A stretch of DNA of 64,000 bases from Kluyvera sp046569695 (GCF_046569695.1 NZ_JBKHUI010000005.1:124001-188000), one strand, 5' to 3'; counted from the stretch's first letter, positions 50,895-60,868 are shown. Numbers and translations: made by a program. Notes: generated by a model not told the origin, from the sequence alone.

Positions 50895-52457
50895 ATGTTC
50901 ACTCGTCACTCATCGATTAACCGTCGAACCGTCCTCACCAGTATCGTCGCTGGCCTGCTGATTGCGCTCGCTGCCGGGCTGGCACAGTATTCTATTTTCC
51001 ATCACCGCCGTTCGGTCCAGTTTGATAACACTATCTCCAGCCTGCAAACCTACTTAAATAACTACTTCAGGCAGATCCTGGTGACGATGGATTCCCTGCA
51101 GCCGCTGACGATGGAGCCGTGCCATGCCGTGTCGTCGGAACTCACCGAACGCGCCGCGTTCAGCATGAACGTGCGAGCATTCTTGCTGGTGAAAGATCAG
51201 ATAGCCTACTGTTCATCGGCCACCGGGGAGATGTCGCTGGGGCTTAAGGATCTGGTGCCGGATCTCGATCTCAGCAAAACGCACGTGATGGGGATCGTCC
51301 CCGGCACGCCGATGATGCCAACCACCCCCGCCTTTGTGCTGTGGGTAAAAAGCCCGCTTCTGGATAACCGCGGCGTTTTCGCCTCGATCAACGCCAATCT
51401 GATGCCCTGGGTACTCTGCTCGTCAAAGCAGACGCCGTATAACGGTGTTGCGCTGGTGGTTAACGGTAAGACAGCCATCTCCACCTTTAGCAGCAAACCC
51501 CTTGCGATCGACGACATTACCGATACCGCCGTTCGCCACGTGAAGATCAAAGACGTGCCGCTGGAGGTCTACCTCTACAGCAACGCACTCAGCAGCGATA
51601 ACTCACTCTATTCAATCCTGCTTGGACTCATCTGTGGCCTGATCGGCGCTCTGATGTGCCTCTATATTCTGGCCCTTCGCTCGCGTCCGGGAAAAGAGAT
51701 CCTCTCTGCCATCAAACACCGTCAGTTCTACGTGGTCTATCAGCCGGTGGTGGATGCGAAGAATCGCCAGATTACCGGCGCAGAGGCGCTGATGCGTTGG
51801 TCGCACCCGACCGCCGGGAATATCCCGCCGGATGCGTTTATCAGCTATGCCGAAGCGCAGGATCTCATCGTCCCCCTCACCCACCATCTGTTTGAGTTGA
51901 TCGCCCGCGATGCGCCAGTACTAAAAGATCTTCTGCCGCCGGGCGCTAAGCTCGGCATCAATATTGCGCCTGGTCACCTGCATGCCGAGAGCTTCCAGCA
52001 GGATATCCGCAATCTGGCGGCCAGCCTGCCGCAAAACTACTTCCAGCTGGTGCTGGAGATAACCGAGCGCGACATGCTGCACCAGGAGAAGGCCATGAGC
52101 CTGTTTACCTGGCTGCGCGGCGAAGGCATTGAAGTGGCTATTGATGATTTCGGCACCGGGCACAGCGCGCTTATCTACCTTGAGCGTTTCACCCTCGACT
52201 ATCTGAAAATAGACCGCGGTTTTGTCAACGCTATCGGTCGGGAGACCATCACCTCGCCGGTGCTGGATGCGGTGCTGACCCTGACTCATCGCCTCAACCT
52301 GGTGACGGTCGCCGAAGGGGTGGAAACCGAGGAGCAGGCAAGCTGGCTTCGCGATCACGGCGTCGATTATCTTCAGGGCTATCTGATAAGCCGCCCGCTC
52401 ACGCTGCAGCAGCTGATTGTGGAATATCGTAAGCCAGCAAAGTATTTCACAAGTTAA
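50895..52457 (+). CDS. pdeN: Cyclic-di-GMP phosphodiesterase PdeN (Rtn), CSS-EAL
   Basis: A 520-residue EAL phosphodiesterase (E. coli Rtn/PdeN 518). Two membrane segments (about 15-32 and 240-260) flank a periplasmic CSS domain with the redox-sensitive CSS motif (QIAYCSSATGEM, about 100-111). The cytoplasmic EAL domain carries AEALMRW (about 293-299), EITERDM (about 388-394), IDDFGTGHSAL (about 415-425) and the DYLKIDRGF segment, so it should be catalytically active. It lies between mepS and yejA with its own promoter. Confidence 0.94.
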   Translation: MFTRHSSINRRTVLTSIVAGLLIALAAGLAQYSIFHHRRSVQFDNTISSLQTYLNNYFRQILVTMDSLQPLTMEPCHAVSSELTERAAFSMNVRAFLLVKDQIAYCSSATGEMSLGLKDLVPDLDLSKTHVMGIVPGTPMMPTTPAFVLWVKSPLLDNRGVFASINANLMPWVLCSSKQTPYNGVALVVNGKTAISTFSSKPLAIDDITDTAVRHVKIKDVPLEVYLYSNALSSDNSLYSILLGLICGLIGALMCLYILALRSRPGKEILSAIKHRQFYVVYQPVVDAKNRQITGAEALMRWSHPTAGNIPPDAFISYAEAQDLIVPLTHHLFELIARDAPVLKDLLPPGAKLGINIAPGHLHAESFQQDIRNLAASLPQNYFQLVLEITERDMLHQEKAMSLFTWLRGEGIEVAIDDFGTGHSALIYLERFTLDYLKIDRGFVNAIGRETITSPVLDAVLTLTHRLNLVTVAEGVETEEQASWLRDHGVDYLQGYLISRPLTLQQLIVEYRKPAKYFTS

Positions 52458-52528
52458 GCAAGGTCATTTAAGATTCAGGGATAAAAGACGTTTTCAATCA
52501 ATACTTTTCAATGCGGGGTAGCCCTATC

Positions 52529-54352
52529 GTGATCGTAGCACGTGTCTGTTCGACCCTGCTGATGCTGTTCAGCCTGTCCCTGCAGGCGCAGACCATTAAA
52601 GAGAGCTACGCGTTTGCGGTAATCGGTGAGCCTAAATACGCCGTCAACTTCGACCACTTTGATTACGTCAATCCCGCCGCCCCTAAAGGCGGCAGCGTCA
52701 CGCTTGCCGCGCTCGGCACCTTCGATAACTTCAACCGCTTTGCGCTGCGTGGAAATGCGGCGGTGCGTACCGACTCGCTGTACGACGCGCTGTTTACCAC
52801 CTCTGACGACGAGCCGGGCAGCTACTATCCGCTGGTTGCCGACCGGGCGCGCTACGCCGACGATTATTCCTGGGTGGAGTTGACCATCAACCCGCGCGCC
52901 CGCTTCCACGACGGCAGCCCAATTACCGCTCGCGACGTCGCTTTCACCTTTAACAAGTTTATGACCGAAGGCGTGCCACAGTTCCGCCTGGTCTACAAAG
53001 GCACCACCGTCAAGGCTATCGCCCCGCTGACGGTGCGCATTGAGCTGGCAAAACCGGGTAAGGAAGATATGCTGAGCCTGTTTACCCTGCCAATTTTGCC
53101 GGAAAAGTTCTGGAAAGATCATAACCTCAGTGAACCGCTCAGCACGCCGCCGCTGGCAAGCGGCCCTTACCGCATCAGCGACTGGAAGATGGGGCAATAT
53201 ATCGTCTATCAGCGCGAGAAAGATTACTGGGGCGCCGACCTGCCGGTAAACCGTGGCCGCTGGAACTTCGACACCATCCGCTACGACTACTACCTCGATG
53301 ACAACGTCGCGTTTGAGGCCTTCAAAGCCGGAGCCTATGACGTGCGCACCGAGAGCAGCGCTAAAAACTGGGCGACGCGCTATATCGGCAAAAACTTCGC
53401 CAGCGGTTACATCGTTAAGGATGAACAGAAGAACAACGCCGCACAGGACACCCGCTGGCTGGCCTTTAACATCCAGCGCCCGGTATTCAGCGACCGCCGC
53501 GTGCGTCAGGCTATCAGCATGACGTTTGATTTCGAATGGATGAACAAAGCGCTGTTTTACAACGCCTACAGCCGCGCTGACAGCTATTTCCAGAATACCG
53601 AATACGCCGCGCGTGGCTACCCCGATGCCGACGAGCTAACGCTACTGGCGCCGCTCAAAAGCGAACTGCCGCCGGAAGTGTTCACTTCCATCTATCAGCC
53701 CGCCGCATCAGATGGGTACGGTTTTGACCGCGACAACCTGCTGAAAGCGGGAAATCTGCTGACCGACGCAGGATGGGTGCTGAAAGGCCAGCAGCGCGTC
53801 AATGCAAAAACCGGCCTGCCGCTTCGCTTTGAACTGCTGCTGCCCTCCGGCGGTAACGATCAGTGGGTGATGCCCTTCCAGCGCAATCTACAGCGTCTGG
53901 GCGTGACGATGGATATCCGCCAGGTCGATATCTCACAAATCACCAACCGGATGCGTAAGCGCGACTACGACATGATGCCGCGCCTGTGGCGGGCGATGCC
54001 GTGGCCCAGTTCAGATCTGCAAATCTCCTGGTCGTCGGAATACATCAACTCGTCCTACAACTCACCAGGGGTGGCAAGCCCGGCTATCGACAGTCTGATC
54101 AACCAAATCATCCGCTGGCAGGGCAATAAGCAGAAGCTGCTGCCGCTTGGGCGAGCGCTGGACCGGGTACTGACCTGGAACTATTACATGCTGCCGATGT
54201 GGTATATGTCCGGCAGTAGAACCGCCTATTGGAATAAGTTTTCTTATCCCAGTATCCACCCGCTTTATGCCTCCGGCACGGATGCGCCGGGCTTCGACAC
54301 CTGGTGGTACGACGTGAATAAAGCGGCGGCCTTACCCGCTTCCCGACGTTAA
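52529..54352 (+). CDS. yejA: YejA, periplasmic oligopeptide-binding protein
   Basis: A 607-residue SBP_bac_5 family protein (E. coli 604), the binding component of YejABEF. A signal peptide (MIVARVCSTLLMLFSLSLQA, cut before QTIKES) is followed by the typical APKGGSVTLAALGTFDNFN (about 45-63), the NPRARFHDGSPITARDV block and WRAMPWPSSDLQISWSSEY. The GTG at 52529 is chosen because GGGG lies ten bases upstream; an ATG six codons earlier has no ribosome site. In E. coli the system imports microcin C and other peptides. Confidence 0.9.
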   Translation: MIVARVCSTLLMLFSLSLQAQTIKESYAFAVIGEPKYAVNFDHFDYVNPAAPKGGSVTLAALGTFDNFNRFALRGNAAVRTDSLYDALFTTSDDEPGSYYPLVADRARYADDYSWVELTINPRARFHDGSPITARDVAFTFNKFMTEGVPQFRLVYKGTTVKAIAPLTVRIELAKPGKEDMLSLFTLPILPEKFWKDHNLSEPLSTPPLASGPYRISDWKMGQYIVYQREKDYWGADLPVNRGRWNFDTIRYDYYLDDNVAFEAFKAGAYDVRTESSAKNWATRYIGKNFASGYIVKDEQKNNAAQDTRWLAFNIQRPVFSDRRVRQAISMTFDFEWMNKALFYNAYSRADSYFQNTEYAARGYPDADELTLLAPLKSELPPEVFTSIYQPAASDGYGFDRDNLLKAGNLLTDAGWVLKGQQRVNAKTGLPLRFELLLPSGGNDQWVMPFQRNLQRLGVTMDIRQVDISQITNRMRKRDYDMMPRLWRAMPWPSSDLQISWSSEYINSSYNSPGVASPAIDSLINQIIRWQGNKQKLLPLGRALDRVLTWNYYMLPMWYMSGSRTAYWNKFSYPSIHPLYASGTDAPGFDTWWYDVNKAAALPASRR

Positions 54353-54361
54353 GGAGAGAAC

Positions 54362-55453
54362 ATGGGTGCCTATCTGATTCGCCGACTGCTGCTGATTATC
54401 CCGACCCTGTGGGCAATCATCACGCTCAACTTTTTTATCGTACAGATAGCACCCGGCGGCCCGGTTGACCAGGCGATTGCGGCGGTAGAGTTCGGCCATC
54501 AGGGTGGGCTACCCGGCGGTGGTGGCGGGCTGGAACGTAGTCAGGCACGGGCAGGCGTTGGCAATATCGCGGAAAGTCAGTACCGCGGCGGGCGCGGCCT
54601 TGACCCAGAGGTTATCGCCGAGATAACCCATCGCTACGGCTTCGACAAACCGCTGCACGAGCGCTATTTCAAGATGCTCGGCGACTATCTGCGCTTTGAT
54701 TTCGGCAACAGCCTGTTCCGCAATGCTTCGGTCATGCAGTTGATGAAAGAGAGCCTACCGGTCTCCATCTCACTCGGGCTCTGGAGCACGCTGATTATCT
54801 ATCTGGTCTCTATTCCGCTGGGCATCCGTAAGGCGGTGTACAACGGCAGCCGCTTTGATATCTGGAGCAGCACCGGCATTATTATCGGCTACGCCATTCC
54901 GGCGTTTCTCTTCGCCATAGTACTGATAGTCTTCTTCGCCGGCGGCAGCTATTACGACATCTTCCCGTTGCGTGGGTTGGTTTCCGCGAATTTTGATACC
55001 CTGCCGTGGTATCAGAAAATCACCGACTACCTCTGGCATATCACCCTGCCGGTGCTGGCAACGGTGATCGGCGGCTTTGCCGCGCTCACCATGCTGACCA
55101 AAAACTCGTTTCTCGACGAGATCCGTAAGCAGTACGTGGTCACCGCGCGGGCAAAAGGGGTGGGTGAAAAGCAGATCCTCTGGAAGCATATCTTCCGTAA
55201 CGCCATGCTGCTGGTCATCGCCGGCTTCCCTGCCACCTTTATCAGCATGTTCTTCACCGGTTCACTGCTGATTGAGGTGATGTTCTCCCTGAACGGGCTG
55301 GGGCTGCTGGGCTACGAGGCGACCGTCTCCCGCGATTATCCGGTGATGTTCGGCACGCTCTATATTTTCACCCTTATCGGGCTGCTGATGAATATCGTCA
55401 GCGACATCAGCTACACGCTGGTGGACCCACGCATTGATTTTGAGGGCCGCTAA
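54362..55453 (+). CDS. yejB: YejB, peptide ABC transporter permease
   Basis: A 363-residue inner-membrane permease of the binding-protein-dependent family (E. coli 364). The first helix is RRLLLIIPTLWAIITLNFFI (about 6-25). A long glycine-rich periplasmic loop (about 40-80, GHQGGLPGGGGGLERSQA) and the EAA-type loop VTARAKGVGEKQILWKHIFR (about 261-280) follow. AAGGAGAG lies just before its ATG, nine bases after yejA, so it is in the same operon. Confidence 0.95.
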   Translation: MGAYLIRRLLLIIPTLWAIITLNFFIVQIAPGGPVDQAIAAVEFGHQGGLPGGGGGLERSQARAGVGNIAESQYRGGRGLDPEVIAEITHRYGFDKPLHERYFKMLGDYLRFDFGNSLFRNASVMQLMKESLPVSISLGLWSTLIIYLVSIPLGIRKAVYNGSRFDIWSSTGIIIGYAIPAFLFAIVLIVFFAGGSYYDIFPLRGLVSANFDTLPWYQKITDYLWHITLPVLATVIGGFAALTMLTKNSFLDEIRKQYVVTARAKGVGEKQILWKHIFRNAMLLVIAGFPATFISMFFTGSLLIEVMFSLNGLGLLGYEATVSRDYPVMFGTLYIFTLIGLLMNIVSDISYTLVDPRIDFEGR

Positions 55454-55455
55454 TC

Positions 55456-56478
55456 ATGACCCTGAACGCCGTCAACCGGGCCCGCTGGGCGCGCTTTTGC
55501 CACAACCGACGCGGTTACTGGTCGCTGTGGATCTTTCTGGTTATCTTTGTCTGTAGCCTTGGCGCAGAGCTTATCGCCAACGACCGGCCGCTGTTGGTGA
55601 GCTATCAGGGCAGCCTGTACGTTCCGGTGGTGAAAAACTACAGCGAAAAAACCTTCGGCGGTGAGTTCGCCACCGCCGCCGATTACCAGGACCCATGGTT
55701 GCAGCAGCGGCTGGAGAAAAACGGTTGGGTGCTGTGGACGCCGATTCGCTTTGGCGCCAGCAGCATTAACTTCAGCACCGATATCCCCTTCCCCGCCCCG
55801 CCGTCGCGGCAAAACTGGCTGGGCACTGATGCTAACGGTCGTGACGTGCTGGCGCGTATTCTCTACGGTACGCGCATCTCACTGCTGTTTGGCCTGATTC
55901 TGACGGTCTGCTCCAGCGTGATGGGGGTGATTGTCGGCGCCGTGCAGGGTTACTACGGCGGGCGTATTGACCTCTGGGGGCAGCGCTTTATCGAAGTATG
56001 GTCGGGAATGCCGACGCTGTTTTTGATTATCCTGCTCTCAAGCGTCGTGCAGCCGAATTTCTGGTGGCTGCTGGCAATTACCGTGCTGTTCGGCTGGATG
56101 TCGCTGGTTGGCGTGGTGCGCGCCGAATTCCTGCGCACCCGCAACTATGACTATATCCGCGCCGCGCAGGCGCTGGGCGTGGGAGATCGCAGTATTATCC
56201 TGCGCCATATGCTGCCCAATGCGATGGTTGCCACCCTAACCTTTATTCCGTTTATTCTGTGCAGCTCCATCACTACGCTGACCTCGCTCGACTTTCTTGG
56301 CTTTGGCCTGCCGCTCGGTTCGCCGTCGCTCGGCGAACTGCTGCTTCAGGGCAAAAATAACCTGCAGGCCCCCTGGCTTGGGATCGCCGCGTTTCTCTGC
56401 GTTGCCGTACTGCTCTCGCTGCTGATCTTTATCGGCGAGGCGGTACGCGACGCCTTCGATCCTTCTAAGGCGGTATAA
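55456..56478 (+). CDS. yejE: YejE, peptide ABC transporter permease
   Basis: A 340-residue permease (E. coli 341) that pairs with YejB. An N-terminal helix SLWIFLVIFVCSLGAELIAN (about 20-39) is followed by a periplasmic stretch, then LGTDANGRDVLARILYGTRI (about 120-139) and the EAA-loop RTRNYDYIRAAQALGVGDRS (about 226-245). It starts two bases after the yejB stop. Confidence 0.95.
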   Translation: MTLNAVNRARWARFCHNRRGYWSLWIFLVIFVCSLGAELIANDRPLLVSYQGSLYVPVVKNYSEKTFGGEFATAADYQDPWLQQRLEKNGWVLWTPIRFGASSINFSTDIPFPAPPSRQNWLGTDANGRDVLARILYGTRISLLFGLILTVCSSVMGVIVGAVQGYYGGRIDLWGQRFIEVWSGMPTLFLIILLSSVVQPNFWWLLAITVLFGWMSLVGVVRAEFLRTRNYDYIRAAQALGVGDRSIILRHMLPNAMVATLTFIPFILCSSITTLTSLDFLGFGLPLGSPSLGELLLQGKNNLQAPWLGIAAFLCVAVLLSLLIFIGEAVRDAFDPSKAV

Positions 56479-56479
56479 G

Positions 56480-58069
56480 ATGCAGCAACCACTTCTGGAG
56501 ATCGACAACCTCTCCATCGCCTTCCGCCAGCAGGGCGTAACCACCACCGTGGTTGAACAGCTCTCACTGACGCTCGCCGCCGGGGAGACGCTGGCGCTGG
56601 TTGGGGAATCCGGCTCGGGAAAAAGCGTCTCGGCGCTGTCGATTCTGCGCCTGTTACCTGAACCACCGGTCAGCTACCCGACGGGCGATATCCGCTTTGC
56701 TGGGGAATCATTACTGCACGCCAGCCCGCAGACGTTGCGCGGGGTGCGCGGCAACCGCATTGCGATGATTTTTCAGGAACCCATGGTGTCGCTGAACCCG
56801 CTGCACAATCTGGAAAAGCAGCTTTATGAAGTGCTGTCGCTGCACCGGGGTATGCGCAAAGAGGCAGCGCGCGGCGAGATCCTCGACTGCCTTGACCGGG
56901 TTGGCATTCGCAATGCCGCAAAGCGGTTGAGCGATTTCCCCCACCAGCTCTCCGGCGGTGAGCGCCAGCGTGTGATGATAGCCATGGCCCTGCTGACGCG
57001 CCCGGAATTATTGATTGCCGATGAACCGACGACCGCGCTGGACGTTTCGGTACAGGCGCAAATTCTCCAGCTGCTCAGAGAGTTGCGTACCGAGCTGAAC
57101 ATGGGGCTGCTGTTTATCACCCATAACCTGAGCATCGTGCGCAAGCTGGCTGACCGCGTGGCGGTAATGCAGCATGGCCGCTGCGTTGAGCAAAACAGCG
57201 CTAGCGCGCTTTTCGGCGCGCCGCAGCATCCGTACACCCGCAAGCTGCTGGACAGCGAACCGGCGGGCGACCCGGTGCCTTTACCGACGGAGGCCGCCCC
57301 GCTGCTGGAGGTCAACAAGCTCAGCGTGGCGTTCCCGATTCGCAAGGGTATCCTGCGCCGGGTGGTGAGCCACAATACGGTGGTGAACAACCTGAGCTTT
57401 ACGCTGCGCAAAGGGGAGACGCTGGGGCTGGTTGGTGAGTCAGGTTCCGGCAAAAGCACCACCGGGCTGGCGCTGCTGCGTTTAATCGCCTCGCAGGGCG
57501 ATATTCGCTTTGCCGGGGAGGCCATTCAGGGGCGCAACCGTCAGCAGATGCTGCCGCTGCGTCGTCGCATTCAGGTGGTGTTTCAGGACCCTAACTCGTC
57601 GCTCAATCCGCGGCTCACCGCGCTACAGATTATTGAAGAGGGTCTGCGGGTTCATCACCCTGCCCTCAGTGCCGCAGAACGCGAGCAGCGGGTGATGGCG
57701 GCAATGCAGGAGGTGGGGCTGGAGCCGGAGACCCGGCAGCGCTATCCGTCTGAGTTTTCCGGCGGCCAGCGGCAACGTATCGCCATCGCGCGGGCGCTCA
57801 TCCTGCAGCCAGAGCTTATCGTGCTGGATGAACCAACGTCCTCGCTCGATCGCACCGTTCAGGCGCAAATTCTGGCGCTGCTTAAAGCGTTACAGGAAAA
57901 GCATCAGCTGACCTACATCTTCATCAGCCACGATCTGCACGTCGTTCGTTCGCTGTGCCATCAGGTGATGGTGCTGCGTCAGGGAGAGGTGGTCGAACAG
58001 GGAGAGTGTCGGCGCATATTTTCAGCACCGCAGCAGGAGTATACGCGTCAGCTCATTGCGCTGAGCTGA
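56480..58069 (+). CDS. yejF: YejF, double ATPase of the peptide transporter
   Basis: A 529-residue fused ABC ATPase, the same length as E. coli. N-half: Walker A GESGSGKSVSALSI (about 39-52), signature LSGGERQRVMI, Walker B LLIADEPTTALD. C-half: GESGSGKSTTGLAL (about 319-332), SGGQRQRIAIARAL, LIVLDEPTSSLD. Both sites are intact, as in the Dpp/Opp group. It powers YejBE. It starts one base after the yejE stop codon and ends the operon; yejG converges with it four bases on. Confidence 0.96.
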   Translation: MQQPLLEIDNLSIAFRQQGVTTTVVEQLSLTLAAGETLALVGESGSGKSVSALSILRLLPEPPVSYPTGDIRFAGESLLHASPQTLRGVRGNRIAMIFQEPMVSLNPLHNLEKQLYEVLSLHRGMRKEAARGEILDCLDRVGIRNAAKRLSDFPHQLSGGERQRVMIAMALLTRPELLIADEPTTALDVSVQAQILQLLRELRTELNMGLLFITHNLSIVRKLADRVAVMQHGRCVEQNSASALFGAPQHPYTRKLLDSEPAGDPVPLPTEAAPLLEVNKLSVAFPIRKGILRRVVSHNTVVNNLSFTLRKGETLGLVGESGSGKSTTGLALLRLIASQGDIRFAGEAIQGRNRQQMLPLRRRIQVVFQDPNSSLNPRLTALQIIEEGLRVHHPALSAAEREQRVMAAMQEVGLEPETRQRYPSEFSGGQRQRIAIARALILQPELIVLDEPTSSLDRTVQAQILALLKALQEKHQLTYIFISHDLHVVRSLCHQVMVLRQGEVVEQGECRRIFSAPQQEYTRQLIALS

Positions 58070-58072
58070 CGG

Positions 58073-58414
58073 TTAAAACGGGTTGTTACCGGAAAACGGT
58101 TCGGCAATCGCCACGCCGAAATTTTTCAGGCGGCAGGTCGCAGCAAACTCATCCTGACGTTTCACGAACAGGCACGGCTCCCCTTCACACTCGAGCACCG
58201 AGCAGTCGACGGAGATATCGGTTAACGCCTGGCTAAGGGAATGCATCACCGGCCAGGCGCTATCGCCGTCCGGGCTCAGCAGTTTAAGGGCCACCAGCGC
58301 ATTTTCGCCGGATGCACCATTTTGCGGAATCGGTTCAACTTTCGAACCTGCAAAACCCGCGGACCAGCGATAGTCCTGCGGCAGTCGATGTACGATTGAT
58401 AGCTGTAATGTCAT
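58073..58414 (-). CDS. yejG: YejG, conserved small protein
   Basis: A 113-residue protein of unknown function (E. coli 114), conserved in enterobacteria. It begins MTLQLSIVHRLPQDYRWSAG and ends FGVAIAEPFSGNNPF; there is no signal peptide or membrane segment. It converges with yejF, four bases apart. The -10 of its promoter may be the extended TGTTAATAT at about 58464-58472 on the minus strand. Confidence 0.9.
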   Translation of the reverse strand: MTLQLSIVHRLPQDYRWSAGFAGSKVEPIPQNGASGENALVALKLLSPDGDSAWPVMHSLSQALTDISVDCSVLECEGEPCLFVKRQDEFAATCRLKNFGVAIAEPFSGNNPF

Positions 58415-58683
58415 TACGTTCTTTTCCCCGGAAGCGATGGTGCTTCACAATTATTTCACATCCATATTAACACATTGTTGACAAATCGTCCTGCATCCAG
58501 AAAAAAAACGCCAGCATTCAACATTCTTCTTACGACATAGTTCGGTGTACTGATGCGTTTTCGCGCTATATGTACCCGTATCTGTGATCTAACGCAACCT
58601 TTTTATCTACAACAATGTGACTTTTTACATTATTGGATTTTACATAAAAGAAACATTACACCCTATCAGGAATGCTATATCTG

Positions 58684-58697
58684 TTGATATGTATCAA
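58684..58697. promoter_or_regulatory. Perfect FNR-type palindrome
   Basis: TTGAT-ATGT-ATCAA equals the FNR consensus and sits inside the longer palindrome TGTTGATA-TG-TATCAACA (58682-58699). It is 270 bp upstream of yejG and just past the bcr stop, so a regulatory target is not obvious. Confidence 0.5.
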
Positions 58698-58700
58698 CAA

Positions 58701-58719
58701 AGGGGCATATTTCGCCCCT
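58701..58719 (-). terminator. bcr terminator
   Basis: Six-bp stem AGGGGC / GCCCCT with loop ATATTTC, 11 bp after the bcr stop; the minus-strand tail is TTTGTTG. Moderate strength. Confidence 0.7.
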
Positions 58720-58730
58720 CGAAAGGCTTA

Positions 58731-59927
58731 TTAGTGCGCGGTTTTGCGGGGGCGGCTGGCGTAGAGGTAGAAGAGGATCGAGCAGGTCGCACATAGGGCA
58801 ATGGAAATCAGCATCGGCCAAGCGGTGGTGAAGGTCGCCATCGACAGCAGCGCGCCGATAATGGCCCCAATACCAAAGCGGAACGTCCCCGCCAGCGATG
58901 AGGCCGTGCCTGCCATATGCGGGAACTCATCGAGGATCACCGCCATCGCGTTTGAGGAGACCATCGACACGCAGCCGACGAACACCGCAATGCCCAGCAC
59001 CAACGACCAGAAGCCGACGTCCAGCAGCGCGCAAGCCACCATCCAGATCGCCGTAACGAACTGGATTGTCAGCCCGGCGCGAAACATCCACAGCGCCCCA
59101 ACCCGGCGAACAAAGCGGCTGTTAATGGTAGTCATGACAAAGAGGAACACAATGTTCAGCGCGAAATAGTAGCCGAAGTGCTGCGGTGACACGTGGTTGA
59201 GCTCGATATAGACAAACGGCCCGGCGCTTAAGAACGAGAACATCGCCGCAAAGCTGAAGCCGCTCGCCAGCATGTACGACAGCACGCGCTTGTGGCGGAA
59301 TAGCGACGCAAAGTTGCCGAGCGTGGTGCTCAGGCGGAACGGCTGGCGTTTCTCTGCCGTCAGCGTTTCATCAATAAAGAAGAAGATCATCGCAGAAGCC
59401 AGCAGCGCGGCAATCGCCAGGATCCAAAAGATGGCATGCCAGCTAAACCAGACCAGCACCGCACCGCCCACCATCGGCGCCACCAGCGGGGCAATCGTCG
59501 TCACCAGCATCACAAACGACATCATGCGCGAGAACTCTTCTTTCGGGTAGATATCGCGCATCAGGGCGTTGATCACAACGCTTGCCGCCGCAGCCGCCAG
59601 GCCGTGGAAAAAGCGGGTGACGATCAGGTAGTCAATAGTCGGTGCTAGCGCACAGGCCACCGCCGCCGCGGCAAAGATAAGCGTACCGCCCAGAATGACC
59701 GGCTTACGCCCGAGGCTGTCCGCCATTGGCCCGTACAGCAACTGACCCAGCGCAAAGCCCAGAATATAGGTGCTCAGGGTCATCTGTGCGCTGCCTGCCG
59801 GCACGCCAAACTGTTGTGAAATGACCGGCAGCGCCGGAAGATACATGTCTATCGATAACGGCATTAACATGGCCAGGAGGCCAAGAATAAATACAATTTT
59901 TAACGACGAGCGCGGCCTGGACGTCAC
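58731..59927 (-). CDS. bcr: Bicyclomycin resistance / multidrug MFS exporter
   Basis: A 398-residue MFS drug exporter of the Bcr/CflA type (E. coli Bcr 396), 12 helices. MPLSIDMYLPALPVISQQFG (about 21-40), the loop GPMADSLGRKPVILGG (about 65-80) and VTRFFHGLAAAAASVVINAL (about 103-122) are family blocks. It starts at a GTG with ACCGAGG upstream. It probably shares a transcript with rsuA, which ends its upstream side by 25 bp. Confidence 0.95.
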   Translation of the reverse strand: MTSRPRSSLKIVFILGLLAMLMPLSIDMYLPALPVISQQFGVPAGSAQMTLSTYILGFALGQLLYGPMADSLGRKPVILGGTLIFAAAAVACALAPTIDYLIVTRFFHGLAAAAASVVINALMRDIYPKEEFSRMMSFVMLVTTIAPLVAPMVGGAVLVWFSWHAIFWILAIAALLASAMIFFFIDETLTAEKRQPFRLSTTLGNFASLFRHKRVLSYMLASGFSFAAMFSFLSAGPFVYIELNHVSPQHFGYYFALNIVFLFVMTTINSRFVRRVGALWMFRAGLTIQFVTAIWMVACALLDVGFWSLVLGIAVFVGCVSMVSSNAMAVILDEFPHMAGTASSLAGTFRFGIGAIIGALLSMATFTTAWPMLISIALCATCSILFYLYASRPRKTAH

Positions 59928-59952
59928 AATTTACCTCGGTTGTTGGTTAGCG

Positions 59953-60654
59953 CTACGGTGCGCCAACGCTGGCGATTTCTGCTTCTGTTAACGGACGGTA
60001 TTCGCCCGGGGCTAAGTCTGGGTCGAGCGCAATCTCACCGATGCGTTCGCGATGCAGACCGACAACGTGGTTACCCACAGCGGCAAACATGCGCTTCACC
60101 TGGTGGTAGCGACCTTCGCTGATGGTCAGACGTACTTCGGTCGGCGTAATCACCTCCAGCACCGCTGGCTTGGTGAGATCTTTCTCATTGTGCAGTTGAA
60201 CACCTTTGGCGAACTGCGCGGCGGTGTCATCGCTGACCGGATTTTCCAGCGTCACCAGATAGGTTTTTTCACAATGGTGACGCGGCGAGGTGATGCGATG
60301 GGACCACTGGCCGTCATCGGTCATCAGTACCAGACCGGTGGTATCAATGTCTAAACGACCCGCGGCATGCAGCTTGTACGCCACCGGCACATCGAGGAAA
60401 TAGAGCACCGTTGGGTGATCCGGGTCTTCCGTGGAGCACACGTAGCCCTGCGGCTTATTCAGCATGAAATAGCGCGGGCCATTCTGCTGAGTCAGCGGGT
60501 TGCCTTCGTAGGCCACGTCGTGTTCTGGTAGCAGTTTAAACGCGGTGTCACGCACCACTTCGTCATCGATGGTCACGTGGTGGCCGCGGATCAAACGCCC
60601 GGCAATAGCACGGCTGACGCCGAGTTGCTGAGCGATAAACTTATCAAGTCGCAT
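59953..60654 (-). CDS. rsuA: 16S rRNA pseudouridine(516) synthase
   Basis: A 233-residue RNA-modifying enzyme (E. coli 231) that forms pseudouridine at position 516 of 16S rRNA. An N-terminal S4 domain (MRLDKFIAQQLGVSRAIAGR) is followed by the catalytic core with the Asp of GRLDIDTTGLVLMTDDG (about 98-114) and the block EGRYHQVKRMFAAVGNHV. Its product contrasts with the nearby psu genes, which degrade pseudouridine. bcr lies immediately downstream. Confidence 0.95.
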   Translation of the reverse strand: MRLDKFIAQQLGVSRAIAGRLIRGHHVTIDDEVVRDTAFKLLPEHDVAYEGNPLTQQNGPRYFMLNKPQGYVCSTEDPDHPTVLYFLDVPVAYKLHAAGRLDIDTTGLVLMTDDGQWSHRITSPRHHCEKTYLVTLENPVSDDTAAQFAKGVQLHNEKDLTKPAVLEVITPTEVRLTISEGRYHQVKRMFAAVGNHVVGLHRERIGEIALDPDLAPGEYRPLTEAEIASVGAP

Positions 60655-60868
60655 GAAGTATTTTTAGCCTGTAATAGTGCCGGGTGCCGGACGAAAGGTC
60701 CGAAAAATGGGGTAATCGACTCAATGCCTGCCGCGTAACGGGAAAATGCCACCGGCTACGGGTGAGACAGCGAGTATAACAATCCGTAAGTATAACGGGC
60801 TTGTTATCCCACTCAAGTGAAAAGATTCATGGCATACTATTTGGCTGTTAAGGACAATCATCACGCCA

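Larger units (their letters stand above)
58415..58730. other. 316-bp yejG-bcr intergenic region
   Basis: Holds the yejG promoter side (left), a perfect FNR-like palindrome (58684-58697) and the bcr terminator (58701-58719). No open frame is seen. The 200 bp between are AT-rich with no clear element. Confidence 0.6.
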
